A stretch of DNA of 64,000 nucleotides from Sinonovacula constricta (Eukaryota > Mollusca > Bivalvia > Cardiida > Solecurtidae), in assembly GCA_007844125.1 (NCBI GenBank), contig CM017568.1, forward strand, positions 4,055,882 through 4,119,881, read 5' to 3'. The translations under genes and the position numbers were made by a program. The notes below the pieces were generated by a model. That model saw only the letters and a program-made list of their open reading frames with translations, was not told the origin of the DNA and did no database searches. Shown piece by piece: positions 45,901 to 60,250 of this stretch; positions within the stretch are counted from its first letter, which is position 1; the number at the start of each line of letters is the position of its first letter.

Positions 45901-48037
45901 TACTAATATGTTTACAAGCATTTATGTAATTTTTTTAATACAGAAATCGTTACATTATTTGATTATTTAAGCCGCCTCTGTATCTTTACTTATATGCATT
46001 CTTTAATAACAGAGATTGTTCCATTAATTTACTATTTATGTCGTCTCTTTTATCATCACTTAAATTAATACAATTAACAACTTACATACATTCATACAAA
46101 TGACTACATACAGACTGAAGTCGAATCTGTGAAAGAGTTTCACTTTTTCTAACATTTTCATGTGTTTTTATTTTGTTTAAAAATATCCTTATGATTGTAT
46201 CTTTATTTATTTACACAATCGTCTTGAATTACACTTCCTTTAGTCAATATTTAGCTTGCCCTTCATTTATCAAAAATCATGTACTCTTATATGCTTTCTT
46301 ATATTCCTTCGTCCGTATTTGACATTTGTAAATCGTGAAGGATTATTAATCTCTTTTGTTTTTAAAATCGTATATGTTGGTATTTGTATCACTGTCCATA
46401 ATTTTTCGATAAAACGTGTGTACATATTTTTTTCTTGCCCCGTGTATATGTTTTATCTAATTTTGTTCAGTAAGAAGATAATTTGTTAATTTTCTGATAA
46501 ATGTCTTTATTATAAATAAAATTCGGATAACTTTTTAAACATACGGATGTATGCTTTGCTTTGTGTAAACGAACCTACATCATTCATATTTATATGTCGT
46601 TATCCACAAATAATCTTTGGGTTGGGATTTATTTAAGATAAACAATAATCCTTATTTTGTTTCACAAATTTCCTAAGATATAAGAAAATAAATAATTCTT
46701 CAATTTTCTTTTGTCTAAGGATTTTCTTTAAATTTAATAATCAGTAAGAAAACAAAATATTAGGAGTACATGCATAAAAAACGAGTTATACAAAATAAAA
46801 GAACTTACTTGCATTTAAGGTTTATTCAGAGGAGACCATTTTTGATATGTCTTATTTAGTATGCTTAAGTTGAGAATTAAGAGAAATGTAATTATAATGG
46901 TGTAAGAGTGACAGGCCCTATCGGGAGCTTTCACTAGGTTTATGTACTTAGCTGTTGTTGTTGTTTTTTTAGTAAGAACTTAAGCTACTGCAACCTTTGT
47001 CACAAAATATACTCTCGCATACAACGCTTCTATCCATAGGTCTGTCATATATGTTGATAACCGATATTGAGTTCTTGATTATTTGCTACCGACTTTATTT
47101 TTGGTAACAACACATACTGGAAGAGCCTGGGCAGGAGCTAGTGTAGCGCATGCTCAATGGTACCCAGCTGTCATTGGCTGGTTTGAATTTATGTTGACTT
47201 CTTGCTAAGAAGACAGAGTCCAGTTTCTTTATGGTTCAAATAGAGTACATATGTAAAAGATGAGGATACTTTATTTAATATGTTAAACACCATAGCAACA
47301 AACGGCAGGTGTCCAAGATACATAGAAACATCTCATATTCTGGGAGTCGGCCTTGGCAACCATGTAATGTGTTAGTATTTGTTTAGATCATGCCACTGTT
47401 TTCGTGTAGTCCACAGGTTGAAATTTGATAAAGCCCGTGTTTAAGTAGGGCTATGCAGATTAGATGTCAATTATGCACTACAAAAACAGTTTGCGGCATA
47501 GTTGCTTTGTTAAAGCGACCTTGACACTTTTTATTCTTGTTTGGCATATTTTGTTTTTAGCATGTTACAAAACTTTGGGAAACTTAAAGGAATGAAAATC
47601 ACCACCTCTCAGATTGTGTTTTAATAAAATGTGAACTTGAATGCATTTAAAATATACTTGCTTAGTTGTCTTAAGGCTCGGAATGTCAAAAACGTTGCAG
47701 CGGTTTTCCTGTTGTTTAATCACACCTGATTACTTGTGTTAGACATTATAAACATCAAAGATCTGCGTCTGTTTCCACCAGCATTTATTCGGCTGTCTTG
47801 TTTGAGAATGCCACGCAAATAAACGGTTTCCATGATATGTTTGCCATTCGGAATTCAATCTACCTAAAACAGTATCAAGCACTGCAATTATGCACGATGG
47901 CGAATATAGGTCATAAACCGTATATACGTCATAAATATTATACGAAACAATGTTTCTGTGCAACATCAACTTTTAGCCAGTTGTACAGAATTTTAGCAGA
48001 ATCTAGTAATGTGGATTAAGATAAGCAAACGCCTGTT
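42948..48037. other. Long AT-rich stretch without a supported gene
   Basis: Probably includes the 3' UTR of the preceding gene. A reverse-strand segment at 44450-44533 (PHYPDTGQTSRGPT) resembles a phrase I associate with dispersed mollusc repeats, so a decayed element there is possible. Other short frames match no domain. Confidence 0.45.
45674..45698. repeat. Perfect 11-bp stem hairpin
   Basis: TACCATGCTAT at 45674-45684 and its exact reverse complement at 45688-45698 are separated by ATG. Confidence 0.85.
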
Positions 48038-48353
48038 AGGAGCTGTCTTTGTTAAGATGTACGCTATTTGCCGTTGGGTCTTTAGCAAATAGGAGCTGTC
48101 TTTGATAAGATGTACGCTATTTGCCGTTGGGTCTTTAGCAAATAGGAGCTGTCTTTGATAAGATGTACGCTATTTGCCGTTGGGTCTTTAGCAAATAGGA
48201 GCTGTCTTTGATAAGATGTACGCTATTTGCCGTTGGGTCTTTAGCAAATAGGAGCTGTCTTTGATAAGATGTACGCTATTTGCCGTTGGGTCTTTAGCAA
48301 ATAGGAGCTGTCTTTGTTAAGATATATGCTATTTGCCGTTGGGTCTTTAGCAA
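48038..48353 (+). repeat. 53-bp tandem repeat, six copies
   Basis: AGGAGCTGTCTTTG starts at 48038, 48091, 48144, 48197, 48250 and 48303, an exact 53-bp period. The four middle copies read TTTGATAAGATG while the two outer ones read TTTGTTAAGAT, which suggests recent expansion from the middle. Confidence 0.95.
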
Positions 48354-48370
48354 TGTGTCATTGACTCTGT

Positions 48371-48372
<2 letters not shown>

Positions 48373-48448
<76 letters not shown>
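48373..48448. repeat. (AT)n microsatellite, 76 bp
   Basis: An uninterrupted AT dinucleotide run, 20 bases after the 53-bp repeat. Confidence 0.98.
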
Positions 48449-48450
<2 letters not shown>

Positions 48451-50612
48451 CCCTATGTGTGTGGGTAATTGTAGCCTGATGCGGATTTAAATGGGCCATT
48501 TCGTCTTCGTTAAATGGGTTGCTGAATTATATTATCTCTATCATAATGAAGGCTATCACTTAACTCCCGACTGTCTTGTGTTACCTAATCTTTTTCTATA
48601 CTATATTTTTATGTAAAGTCATTTATGTGCCGCGCGTACTCTTCAGCCAACTGCAGATCTCGGTCAGTCACATTTTAAATACATGGCTTTATGGTATAAG
48701 CAGTTCGGATTACAATTCCCGTCAGTAATTACTTTAAAGCAACTCTATTTTGAATTTTAATACTTGTAAGCAAAACTTTGTATAAAAATATTACCTCTTG
48801 TCACTAGATATTGCTTAAACATGATGTCCTTTAAATTATGTTGTCTACAGGCCGGGAGAATCAATCGTGTCGCAACGCTTCTCAATCCTAAACAATACAC
48901 TGATTGGCTCAATACTAACGAAACACATATAAAGTGCGAGTCACGTGGTTCAATGTGTCACCTACGCTACACTATTGCAAAGTCTTTTTAAAGGGGATGC
49001 AAGCAAGTAAATTATTGTTACCTGAATATATTTTACCTAACGCTGCTTATTGATGCCCAACAAATATGTGAAAACTGAAGTAAAGCACCCAACTCTTCAT
49101 TACAAACATGAATTTCCTATCTGCACAGTGAGCTATTTTTAAGACCGCTTGCCTTCGAGATCACATTATATTATCATCCGATTTATCCGCTTTGAAGACG
49201 ATATCCATTTTAACAGACTTGGAAAGTATGAATATTGAGAGAATTTATGTCGCAAAGTGCACTGTCTAACAATTGAGTTCGTGTTCAAAATCTCTATTTA
49301 GACTTAAGTACGGGAGAAATTGTGCCCATCTTTTCAAAACCAGGTATTACATGTGTTTGATATAGGCAAACTGTCGGGTAGGCACTTTTAATATCCTTTG
49401 ATCACCGTCTACCGTCATGTAGGGATTATATGGCAATTGCATCGTCGTAAAGTGTTTTATATAAAGAAGTTATAATATGCAAGCCATACGAAAATTGAAA
49501 TATAAAAACAATATTCATAAACATACATTTTACATGATCTACTTTAATAAGAATGTTGCTTAGTTTTATTTTTTGTAAAACTGTGTTTAGTTTTACCGAA
49601 AAGCATCACATGCTACGAATTAATGTTTGCCATTTTCCTTACCTTATTTTAAAAAGAACATACATTTCAAAACAAACGTTATATCTCACATGTAAACGAA
49701 TAATATTGAAAATTAACAAATTAACTCAGAGTTATATCCAATCCTTTGGATCCAGATCTAAAAATTGTCTCAAAAATCAGGTATATCTTACGCACCACTA
49801 CGGCAGGTGAATTCGTCATTCTTATGTTGCATCAATTTTGCCTGAAATGTTGATGTATTTTAAATATATGTGTTCTTCTTTGTCTTGTTTGTTTGACATA
49901 GTAAAGATATCCCAATTGTATAAAGTTGTATATATGTGTATGATATGAAGTAACCATTAACCTGACAGCGTTACAAGTATATTGTATATAATATTTTTCT
50001 TTGTCTACATTGTTTTAGATTCTCACTTTTGTTTAACTTTATTTATTGTTTTATCACAATTGTTTGACGTAGGGGCCATTTTTTTTAAACTCACCAACAA
50101 TGCTTAGTCCGTTTTGTATTATATTTCAGGACATATTTTACAATTATTTAAAATACGATCTCATTTCCTGTATTTGAAAGACTTTTTACATTTGGTCCCA
50201 AAGTAATGTCTAATCATATCTCGCTATATCTATTGATATTTTAACATATAATGTACGGCGCTCTATTTGTCTGCCTAACTTCGAATGTAGTTGTTGTTAA
50301 TTTTTTATTTAGTTCCCCCCCCCCCTTTTTTACATATTGTTAACTTAAACATCAGACGATGATGCTTTTGTTATGCAATGAGTTTATTTTTTGTACATAT
50401 ATGAGTATAGTTACTGTCTTATTCGTTCAGCTATGTATATATTGAAACATAAACAGATGAAGAATAAAACCTATATGGCAATGATATGTGTTAGTAATCT
50501 TCTATTTTGGTAATTTTATTGCATATTGTATGTAAACAATCATCAAGTAAAAATTCGAAAGCACTCGTAACTTCTCCGTACAAAGCCGGGTATTTTGTAA
50601 AACTGGCCGAGG
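48449..50612. other. No gene seen
   Basis: AT-rich with an 11-C run at 50315-50325. It ends with AACTGGCCGAGG at 50601-50612, directly against the first satellite monomer. Confidence 0.5.
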
Positions 50613-53155
50613 GTGTGCGGCTTTTATTGTAATATGGGGCACTATGTGCACATTTCATCACCAGACTTGCATGATGCACAGGCTACTATAGTAATATAGG
50701 ACACTATGTGCACATTTCTTCACCAGACTTGCATAATGCACAGGCTATTATAGTAATATAGGGGACTATGTACACATTTCTTCACCAGACTTACATGATG
50801 CACAGGCTATTATAGTAATATAGGACACTATGTACACATTTCTTCACCAGACTTACATGATGCGTAGGCTACTATAGTAATATAGGACACTATGTACACA
50901 TTTCTTCACCAGACTTACATGATGCACAGGCTACTATAGTAATACAGGACACTATGTACACATTTCTTCACCAGACTTACATGATGCACAGGCTACTATA
51001 GTAATACAGGACACTATGTACACATTTCTTCACCAGACTTACATGATGCACAGGCTACTATAGTCATATAGGACACTATGTGCACATTTCTTCACCAGAC
51101 TTGCATGATGCACAGGCTATTATAGTAATATAGGACACAATGTACACATTTCTTCACCAGACTTACATGATGCACAGGCTATTATAGTAATATAGGACAC
51201 AATGTGCACATTTCTTCACCAGACTTACATGATGCACAGGCTACTATAGTAATATAGGACACTATGTACACATTTCTTCACCAGACTTACATGATGCACA
51301 GGCTATTATAGTAATATAGGGCACTATGTACACATTTCTTCACCAGACTTACATGATGCACAGGCTATTATAGTAATATAGGACACTATGTGCACATTTC
51401 TTCACCAGACTTACATGATGCACAGGCTATTATAGTAATATAGGGGACTATGTCCACATTTCTTCACCAGACTTACATGATGCACAGGCTATTATAGTAA
51501 TATAGGACACTATGTTCACATTTCTTCACCAGACTTACATGATGCACAGGCTATTATAGTAATATAGGACACTATGTGCACATTTCTTCACCAGACTTAC
51601 ATGATGCACAGGCTATTATAGTAATATAGGGCACTATGTGCACATTTCTTCACCAGACTTACATGATGCACAGGCAATTATAGTAATATAGGACACTATG
51701 TACACATTTCTTCACCAGACTTACATGATGCACAGGCTATTATAGTAATATAGGGCACTATGTGCACATTTCTTCACCAGACTTACATGATGCACAGGCT
51801 ATTATAGTAATATAGGACACTATGTGCACATTTCTTCACCAGACTTACATGATGCACAGGCAATTATAGTAATATAGGACACTATGTACACATTTCTTCA
51901 CCAGACTTACATGATGCACAGGCTATTATAGTAATATAGGACACTATGTGCACATTTCTTCACCAGACTTACATGATGCACAGGCTATTATAGTAATATA
52001 GGACACTATGTGCACATTTCTTCACCAGACTTACATGATGCACAGGCTATTATAGTAATATAGGACACTATGTGCACATTTCTTCACCAGACTTACATGA
52101 TGCACAGGCAATTATAGTAATATAGGACACTATGTGCACATTTCTTCACCAGACTTGCATGATGCACAGGCTATTATAGTAATATAGGGCACTATGTTCA
52201 CATTTCTTCACCAGACTTACATGATGCACAGGCTACTATAGTAATATAGGACACTATGTGCACATTTCTCCACCAGACTTACATGATGCACAGGCTATTA
52301 TAGTAATATAGGGCACTATGTGCACATTTCTTCACCAGACTTACATGATGCACAGGCAATTATAGTAATATAGGACACTATGTACACATTTCTTCACCAG
52401 ACTTACATGATGCACAGGCTACTATAGTAATATAGGACACTATGTACACATTTCTTCACCAGACTTGCATGATGCACAGGCTACTATAGTAATATAGGAC
52501 ACTATGTGCACATTTCTCCACCAGACTTGCATGATGCACAGGCTACTATAGTAATATAGGGGACTATGTCCACATTTCTTCACCAGACTTACATGATGCA
52601 CAGGCTATTATAGTAATATAGGACACTATGTACACATTTCTTCACCAGACTTACATGATGCACAGGCTATTATAGTAATATAGGACACTATGTACACATT
52701 TCTTCACCAGACTTACATGATGCACAGGCTACTATAGTAATATAGGACACTATGTACACATTTCTTCACCAGACTTACATGATGCACAGGCTATTATAGT
52801 AATATAGGGGACTATGTCCACATTTCTTCACCAGACTTACATGATGCACAGGCTATTATAGTAATATAGGACACTATGTACACATTTCTTCACCAGACTT
52901 ACATGATGCACAGGCTATTATAGTAATATAGGGGACTATGTACACATTTCTTCACCAGACTTGCATGATGCACAGGCTATTATAGTAATATAGGACACTA
53001 TGTACACATTTCTTCACCAGACTTACATGATGCACAGGCAATTATAGTAATATAGGACACTATGTACACATTTCTTCACCAGACTTACATGATGCACAGG
53101 CTACTATAGTAATATAGGACACTATGTACACATTTCTTCACCAGACTTGCATGAT

Positions 53156-53660
53156 GCACCGGCTACTATAGTAATATAGGACACTATGTACACATTTCTT
53201 CACCAGACTTACATGATGCACAGGCTACTATAGTAATATAGGACACTATGTACACATTTCTTCACCAGACTTGCATGATGCACAGGCTACTATAGTAATA
53301 TAGGACACTATGTACACATTTCTTCACCAGACTTACATGATGCACCGGCTACTATAGTAATATAGGACACTATGTACACATTTCTTCACCAGACTTGCAT
53401 GATGCACAGGCTACTATAGTAATATAGGACACTATGTACACATTTCTTCACCAGACTTGCATGATGCACAGGCTACTATAGTAATATAGGACACTATGTA
53501 CACATTTCTTCACCAGACTTACATGATGCACCGGCTACTATAGTAATATAGGACACTATGTACACATTTCTTCACCAGACTTACATGATGCACAGGCTAC
53601 TATAGTAATATAGGACACTATGTACACATTTCTTCACCAGACTTACATGATGCACCGGCT
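53156..53660 (+). repeat. Local 3-mer higher-order repeat (186 bp) in array 3
   Basis: The diagnostic GCACCGGCTACT variant occurs at 53156, 53342 and 53528 (spacing 186, three monomers) and again at 53652 (124, two monomers). Confidence 0.7.
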
Positions 53661-53807
53661 ACTATAGTAATATAGGACACTATGTACACATTTCTTCACC
53701 AGACTTGCATGATGCACAGGCTACTATAGTAATATAGGACACTATGTACACATTTCTTCACCAGACTTACATGATGCACAGGCTACTATAGTAATATAGG
53801 ACACTAT

Positions 53808-54300
53808 GTTCACATTTCTTCACCAGACTTGCATGATGCACAGGCAATTATAGTAATATAGGGCACTATGTTCACATTTCTTCACCAGACTTACATGATG
53901 CACAGGCTATTATAGTAATATAGGGCACTATGTTCACATTTCTTCACCAGACTTGCATGATGCACAGGCTACTATAGTAATATAGGACACTATGTACACA
54001 TTTCTTCACCAGACTTACATGATGCACAGGCTACTATAGTAATATAGGACACTATGTTCACATTTCTTCACCAGACTTGCATGATGCACAGGCAATTATA
54101 GTAATATAGGGCACTATGTTCACATTTCTTCACCAGACTTACATGATGCACAGGCTATTATAGTAATATAGGGCACTATGTTCACATTTCTTCACCAGAC
54201 TTGCATGATGCACAGGCAATTATAGTAATATAGGGGACTATGTCCACATTTCTTCACCAGACTTACATGATGCACAGGCTACTATAGTAATATAGGACAC
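53808..54300 (+). repeat. Local 4-mer higher-order repeat (248 bp) in array 3
   Basis: The block ACTATGTTCACATTTC followed by GGCAATTATAG and two further GTTCAC monomers starts at 53808 and again at 54056, 248 bases apart, with the same variant order. Confidence 0.65.
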
Positions 54301-57300
54301 TATGTACACATTTCTTCACCAGACTTACATGATGCACAGGCTATTATAGTAATATAGGACACTATGTACACATTTCTTCACCAGACTTACATGATGCACA
54401 GGCTATTATAGTAATATAGGACACTATGTACACATTTCTTCACCAGACTTACATGATGCACAGGCTATTATAGTAATATAGGGCACTATGTTCACATTTC
54501 TTCACCAGACTTGCATGATGCACAGGCAATTATAGTAATATAGGACACTATGTGCACATTTCTCCACCAGACTTGCATGATGCACAGGCTACTATAGGAA
54601 TATAGGGGACTATGTCCACATTTCTTCACCAGACTTACATGATGCACAGGCTACTATAGTAATATAGGGGACTATGTGCACATTTCTTCACCAGACTTAC
54701 ATGATGCACAGGCTACTATAGTAATATAGGACACTATGTACACATTTCTTCACCAGACTTACATGATGCACAGGCTATTATAGTAATATAGGACACTATG
54801 TACACATTTCTTCACCAGACTTGCATGATGCACAGGCTACTATAGTAATATAGGGGACTATGTGCACATTTCTTCACCAGACTTACATGATGCACAGGCT
54901 ACTATAGTAATATAGGACACTATGTACACATTTCTTCACCAGACTTGCATGATGTACAGGCTATTATAGTAATATAGGGCACTATGTGCACATTTCTTCA
55001 CCAGACTTACATGATGAACAGGCTATTAGAGTAATATTGGGCACTATGTGCACATTTCTTCACCAGACTTACATGATGCACAGGCTATTATAGTAATATA
55101 GGACACAATGTGCACATTTCTTCACCAGACTTACATGATGCACAGGCTATTATAGTAATATAGGACACTATGTGCACATTTCTTCACCAGACTTACATGA
55201 TGCACAGGCATTTATAGTAATATAGGGGACTATGTACACATTTCTTCACCAGACGTACATGATGTACAGGCTATTATAGTAATATAGGGGACTATGTACA
55301 CATTTCTTCACCAGACTTACATGATGCAAAGGCTGCTATAGTAATATAGGGGACTATGTACACATTTCTTCACCAGACTTACATGATGCACAGGCTATTA
55401 TAGTAATATAGGGCACTATGTGCACATTTCTTCACCAGACTTACATGATGCACAGGCTACTATAGTAATATAGGGCACTATGTACACATTTCTTCACCAG
55501 ACTTGCATGATGCACAGGCTATTATAGTAATATAGGACACTATGTGCACATTTCTTCACCAGACTTACATGATGCACAGGCTATTATAGTAATATAGGGC
55601 ACTATGTGCACATTTCTTCACCAGACTTACATGATGCACAGGCTATTATAGTAATATAGGGCACTATGTACACATTTCTTCACCAGACTTGCATGATGCA
55701 CAGGCTGCTATAGTAATATAGGGGACTATGTACACATTTCTTCACCAGACTTACATGATGCGTAGGCTACTATAGTAATATAGGGCACTATGTACACATT
55801 TCTTCACCAGACTTGCATGATGCACAGGCTATTATAGTAATATAGGGCACTATGTGCACATTTCTTCACCAGACTTACATGATGCACAGGCTACTATAGT
55901 AATATTGGGGACTATGTACACATTTCTTCACCAGACTTACATGATGCGTAGGCTACTATAGTAATATAGGGCACTATGTACACATTTCTTCACCAGACTT
56001 GCATGATGCACCGGCTTTTACTATAATATAGGACACTATGTACACATTTCTTCACCAGACTTGCATGATGCACAGGCTATTATAGTAATATAGGACACTA
56101 TGTGCACATTTCTTCACCAGACTTACATGATGCGTAGGCTACTATAGTAATATAGGGCACTATGTACACATTTCTTCACCAGACTTGCATGATGCACAGG
56201 CTATTATAGTAATATAGGACACTATGTACACATTTCTTCACCAGACTTGCATGATGGACAGGCTACTATAGTAATATAGGACACTATGTCCACATTTCTT
56301 CACCAGACTTACATGATGCACAGGCTAATATAGTAATATAGGACACTATGTGCACATTTCTTCACCAGACTTGCATGATGGACAGGCTACTATAGTAATA
56401 TAGGACACTATGTCCACATTTCTTCACCAGACTTGCATGATGCACAGGCTACTATAGTAATTTAGGACACTATGTGCACATTTCTTCACCAGACTTGCAT
56501 GATGCACAGGCTACTATAGTAATATAGGACACTATGTACACATTTCTTCACCAGACTTACATGATGCACAGGCTATTATAGTAATATAGGACACTATGTG
56601 TACATTTCTTCACCAGACTTGCATGATGGACAGGCTACTATAGTAATATAGGACACTATGTCCACATTTCTTCACCAGACTTGCATGATGCACAGGCTAC
56701 TATAGTAATATAGGACACTATGTGCACATTTCTTCACCAGACTTGCATGATGCACAGGCTACTATAGTAATATAGGACACTATGTACACATTTCTTCACC
56801 AGACTTACATGATGCACAGGCTGCTATAGTAATATGGGACACTATGTACACATTTCTTCACCAGACTTACATGATGCACAGGCTACTATAGTAATATAGG
56901 GCACTATGTGCACATTTCTTCACCAGACTTACATGATGCACAGGCTACTATAGTAATATAGGACACTATGTGCACATTTCTTCACCAGACTTACATGATG
57001 CACAGGCTATTATAGTAATATAGGGCACTATGTGCACATTTCTTCACCAGACTTACATGATGCACAATTTTATAGTAATATAGGGGACTATGTACCCATT
57101 TCTTAACCAGACTTACATGATGCACAAGTTTTATAGTAATATAGGGGACTATGTACACATTTCTTCACCAGACTTACATGATGCACAGGCTACTATAGTA
57201 ATATAGGGGACTAGGTACACATTTCTTCACCAGACTTACATGATGGACAGGCTACTATAGTAATATAGGACACTATGTACACATTTCACATGATGCGTAG

Positions 57301-57850
57301 GCTGCTATAGTAATATAGGGCACTATGTACACATTTCTTCACCAGACTTACATGATGGACAGGCTACTATAGTAATATAGGACACTATGTACACATTTCT
57401 TCACCAGACTTACATGATGCACCGGCTTTTACTATAATATAGGACACTATGTACACATTTCTTCACCAGACTTGCATGATGCGTAGGCTGCTATAGTAAT
57501 ATAGGGGACTATGTACACATTTCTTCACCAGACTTACATGATGCGTAGGCTGCTATAGTAATATAGGACACTATGTACACATTTCTTCACCAGACTTGCA
57601 TGATGCGTAGGCTGCTATAGTAATATAGGGGACTATGTACACATTTCTTCACCAGACTTACATGATGCGTAGGCTGCTATAGTAATATAGGGGACTATGT
57701 ACACATTTCTTCACCAGACTTACATGATGCGTAGGCTGCTATAGTAATATAGGGGACTATGTACACATTTCTTCACCAGACATACATGATGCACAGGCTG
57801 CTATAGTAATATAGGGGACTATGTACACATTTCTTCACCAGACTTACATG

Positions 57851-58400
57851 GTGCGTAGGCTGCTATAGTAATATAGGGGACTATGTACACATTTCTTCAC
57901 CAGACTTACATGATGCGTAGGCTGCTATAGTAATATAGGGGACTATGTACACATTTCTTCACCAGACTTACATGATGCGTAGGCTGCTATAGTAATATAG
58001 GGGACTATGTACACATTTCTTCACCAGACTTACATGATGCACAGGCTGCTATAGTAATATAGGGGACTATGTACACATTTCTTCACCAGACTTACATGGT
58101 GCGTAGGCTGCTATAGTAATATAGGGGACTATGTACACATTTCTTCACCAGACTTACATGATGCGTAGGCTGCTATAGTAATATAGGGGACTATGTACAC
58201 ATTTCTTCACCAGACTTACATGATGCACAGGCTGCTATAGTAATATAGGGGACTATGTACACATTTCTTCACCAGACTTACATGATGCGTAGGCTGCTAT
58301 AGTAATATAGGGGACTATGTACACATTTCTTCACCAGACTTACATGGTGCGTAGGCTGCTATAGTAATATAGGGGACTATGTACACATTTCTTCACCAGA
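57851..58400 (+). repeat. Local 4-mer higher-order repeat (248 bp) in array 3
   Basis: The rare CATGGTGCGTAGG variant falls at 57851, 58099 and 58347, exactly 248 bases apart. Monomers between show a similar but not identical order of CGTAGG and CACAGG types. Confidence 0.75.
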
Positions 58401-59830
58401 CTTACATGATGCGTAGGCTGCTATAGTAATATAGGGGACTTTGTACACATTTCTTCACCAGACTTGCATGATGCGTAGGCTGCTATAGTAATATAGGGGA
58501 CTATGTACACATTTCTTCACCAGACTTGCATGATGCGTAGGCTGCTATAGTCATATAGGACACTATGTACACATTTCTTCACAAGACTTACATGATGCGT
58601 AGGCTGCTATAGTAATATAGGGGACTATGTACACATTTCTTCACCAGACTTGCATGATGCACAGGCTACTATAGTAATATAGGACACTATGTACACATTT
58701 CTTCACCAGACTTACATGATGGACAGGCTACTATAGTAATATAGGGCACTATGTACACATTTCTTCACCAGACTTACATGATGCACAGGCTACTATAGTA
58801 ATATTGGGGACTATGTACACATTTCTTCACCAGACTTGCATGATGCGTAGGCTGCTATAGTAATATAGGACACTATGTACACATTTCTTCACCAGACTTA
58901 CATGATGGACAGGCTACTATAGTAATATAGGACACTATGTCCACATTTCTTCACCAGACTTACATGATGCACAGGCTATTATAGTAATATAGGGGACTAT
59001 GTAGACATTTCTTGACCAGACTTACATGATGCACAGGCTACTATAGTAATATAGGGCACTATGTGCACATTTCTTCACCAGACTTACATGATGCACAGGC
59101 TACTATAGTAATATAGGGCACTATGTGCACATTTCTTCACCAGACTTACATGATGCACAATTTTATAGTAATATAGGACACTATGTGCACATTTCTTGAC
59201 CAGACTTACATGATGCACAGGCTACTATAGTAATATAGGACACTATGTGCACATTTCTTCACCAGACTTACATGATGCACAGGCTACTATAGTAATATAG
59301 GGCACTATGTGCACATTTCTTCACCAGACTTACATGATGCACAATTTTATAGTAATATAGGACACTATGTCCACATTTCTTCACCAGACTTACATGATGC
59401 ACAGGCTATTATAGTAATATAGGGGACTATGTACACATTTCTTGACCAGACTTACATGATGCACAGGCTACTATAGTAATATAGGGCACTATGTACACAT
59501 TTCTTCACCAGACTTACATGATGCACAGGCTATTATAGTAATATAGGACACTATGTGCACATTTCTTCACCAGACTTACATGATGCACAGGCTACTATAG
59601 TAATATAGGACACTATGTACACATTTCTTCACCAGACTTGCATGATGCACAATTTTATAGTAATATAGGGGACTATGTACACATTTCTTCACCAGACTTA
59701 CATGATGCACAGGCTACTATAGTAATATAGGACACTATGTGCACATTTCTTCACCAGACTTGCATGATGCACAGGCTATTATAGTAATATAGGGGACTAT
59801 GTACCCATTTCTTCACCAGATTTACATGAT

Positions 59831-60250
59831 GCACAAGTTTTATAGTAATATAGGGGACTATGTACACATTTCTTCACCAGACTTACATGATGCACAGGCT
59901 ACTATAGTAATATAGGGGACTATGTACCCATTTCTTCACCAGACTTACATGATGCACAGGCTACTATAGTAATATAGGGGACTATGTACCCATTTCTTCA
60001 CCAGACTTACATGATGCACAAGTTTTATAGTAATATAGGGGACTATGTACACATTTCTTCACCAGACTTACATGATGCACAGGCTACTATAGTAATATAG
60101 GACACTATGTACACATTTCTTCACCAGACTTACATGATGCACAGGCTACTATAGTAATATAGGGGACTATGTACCCATTTCTTCACCAGACTTACATGAT
60201 GCACAAGTTTTATAGTAATATAGGGGACTATGTACACATTTCTTCACCAG
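59831..60250 (+). repeat. Local 3-mer higher-order repeat (185 bp) in array 3
   Basis: GCACAAGTTTTATAG starts at 59831, 60016 and 60201, spaced 185 bases (one 61-bp variant plus two 62-bp monomers). Each is preceded by the GTACCCATTTC variant. Confidence 0.7.
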
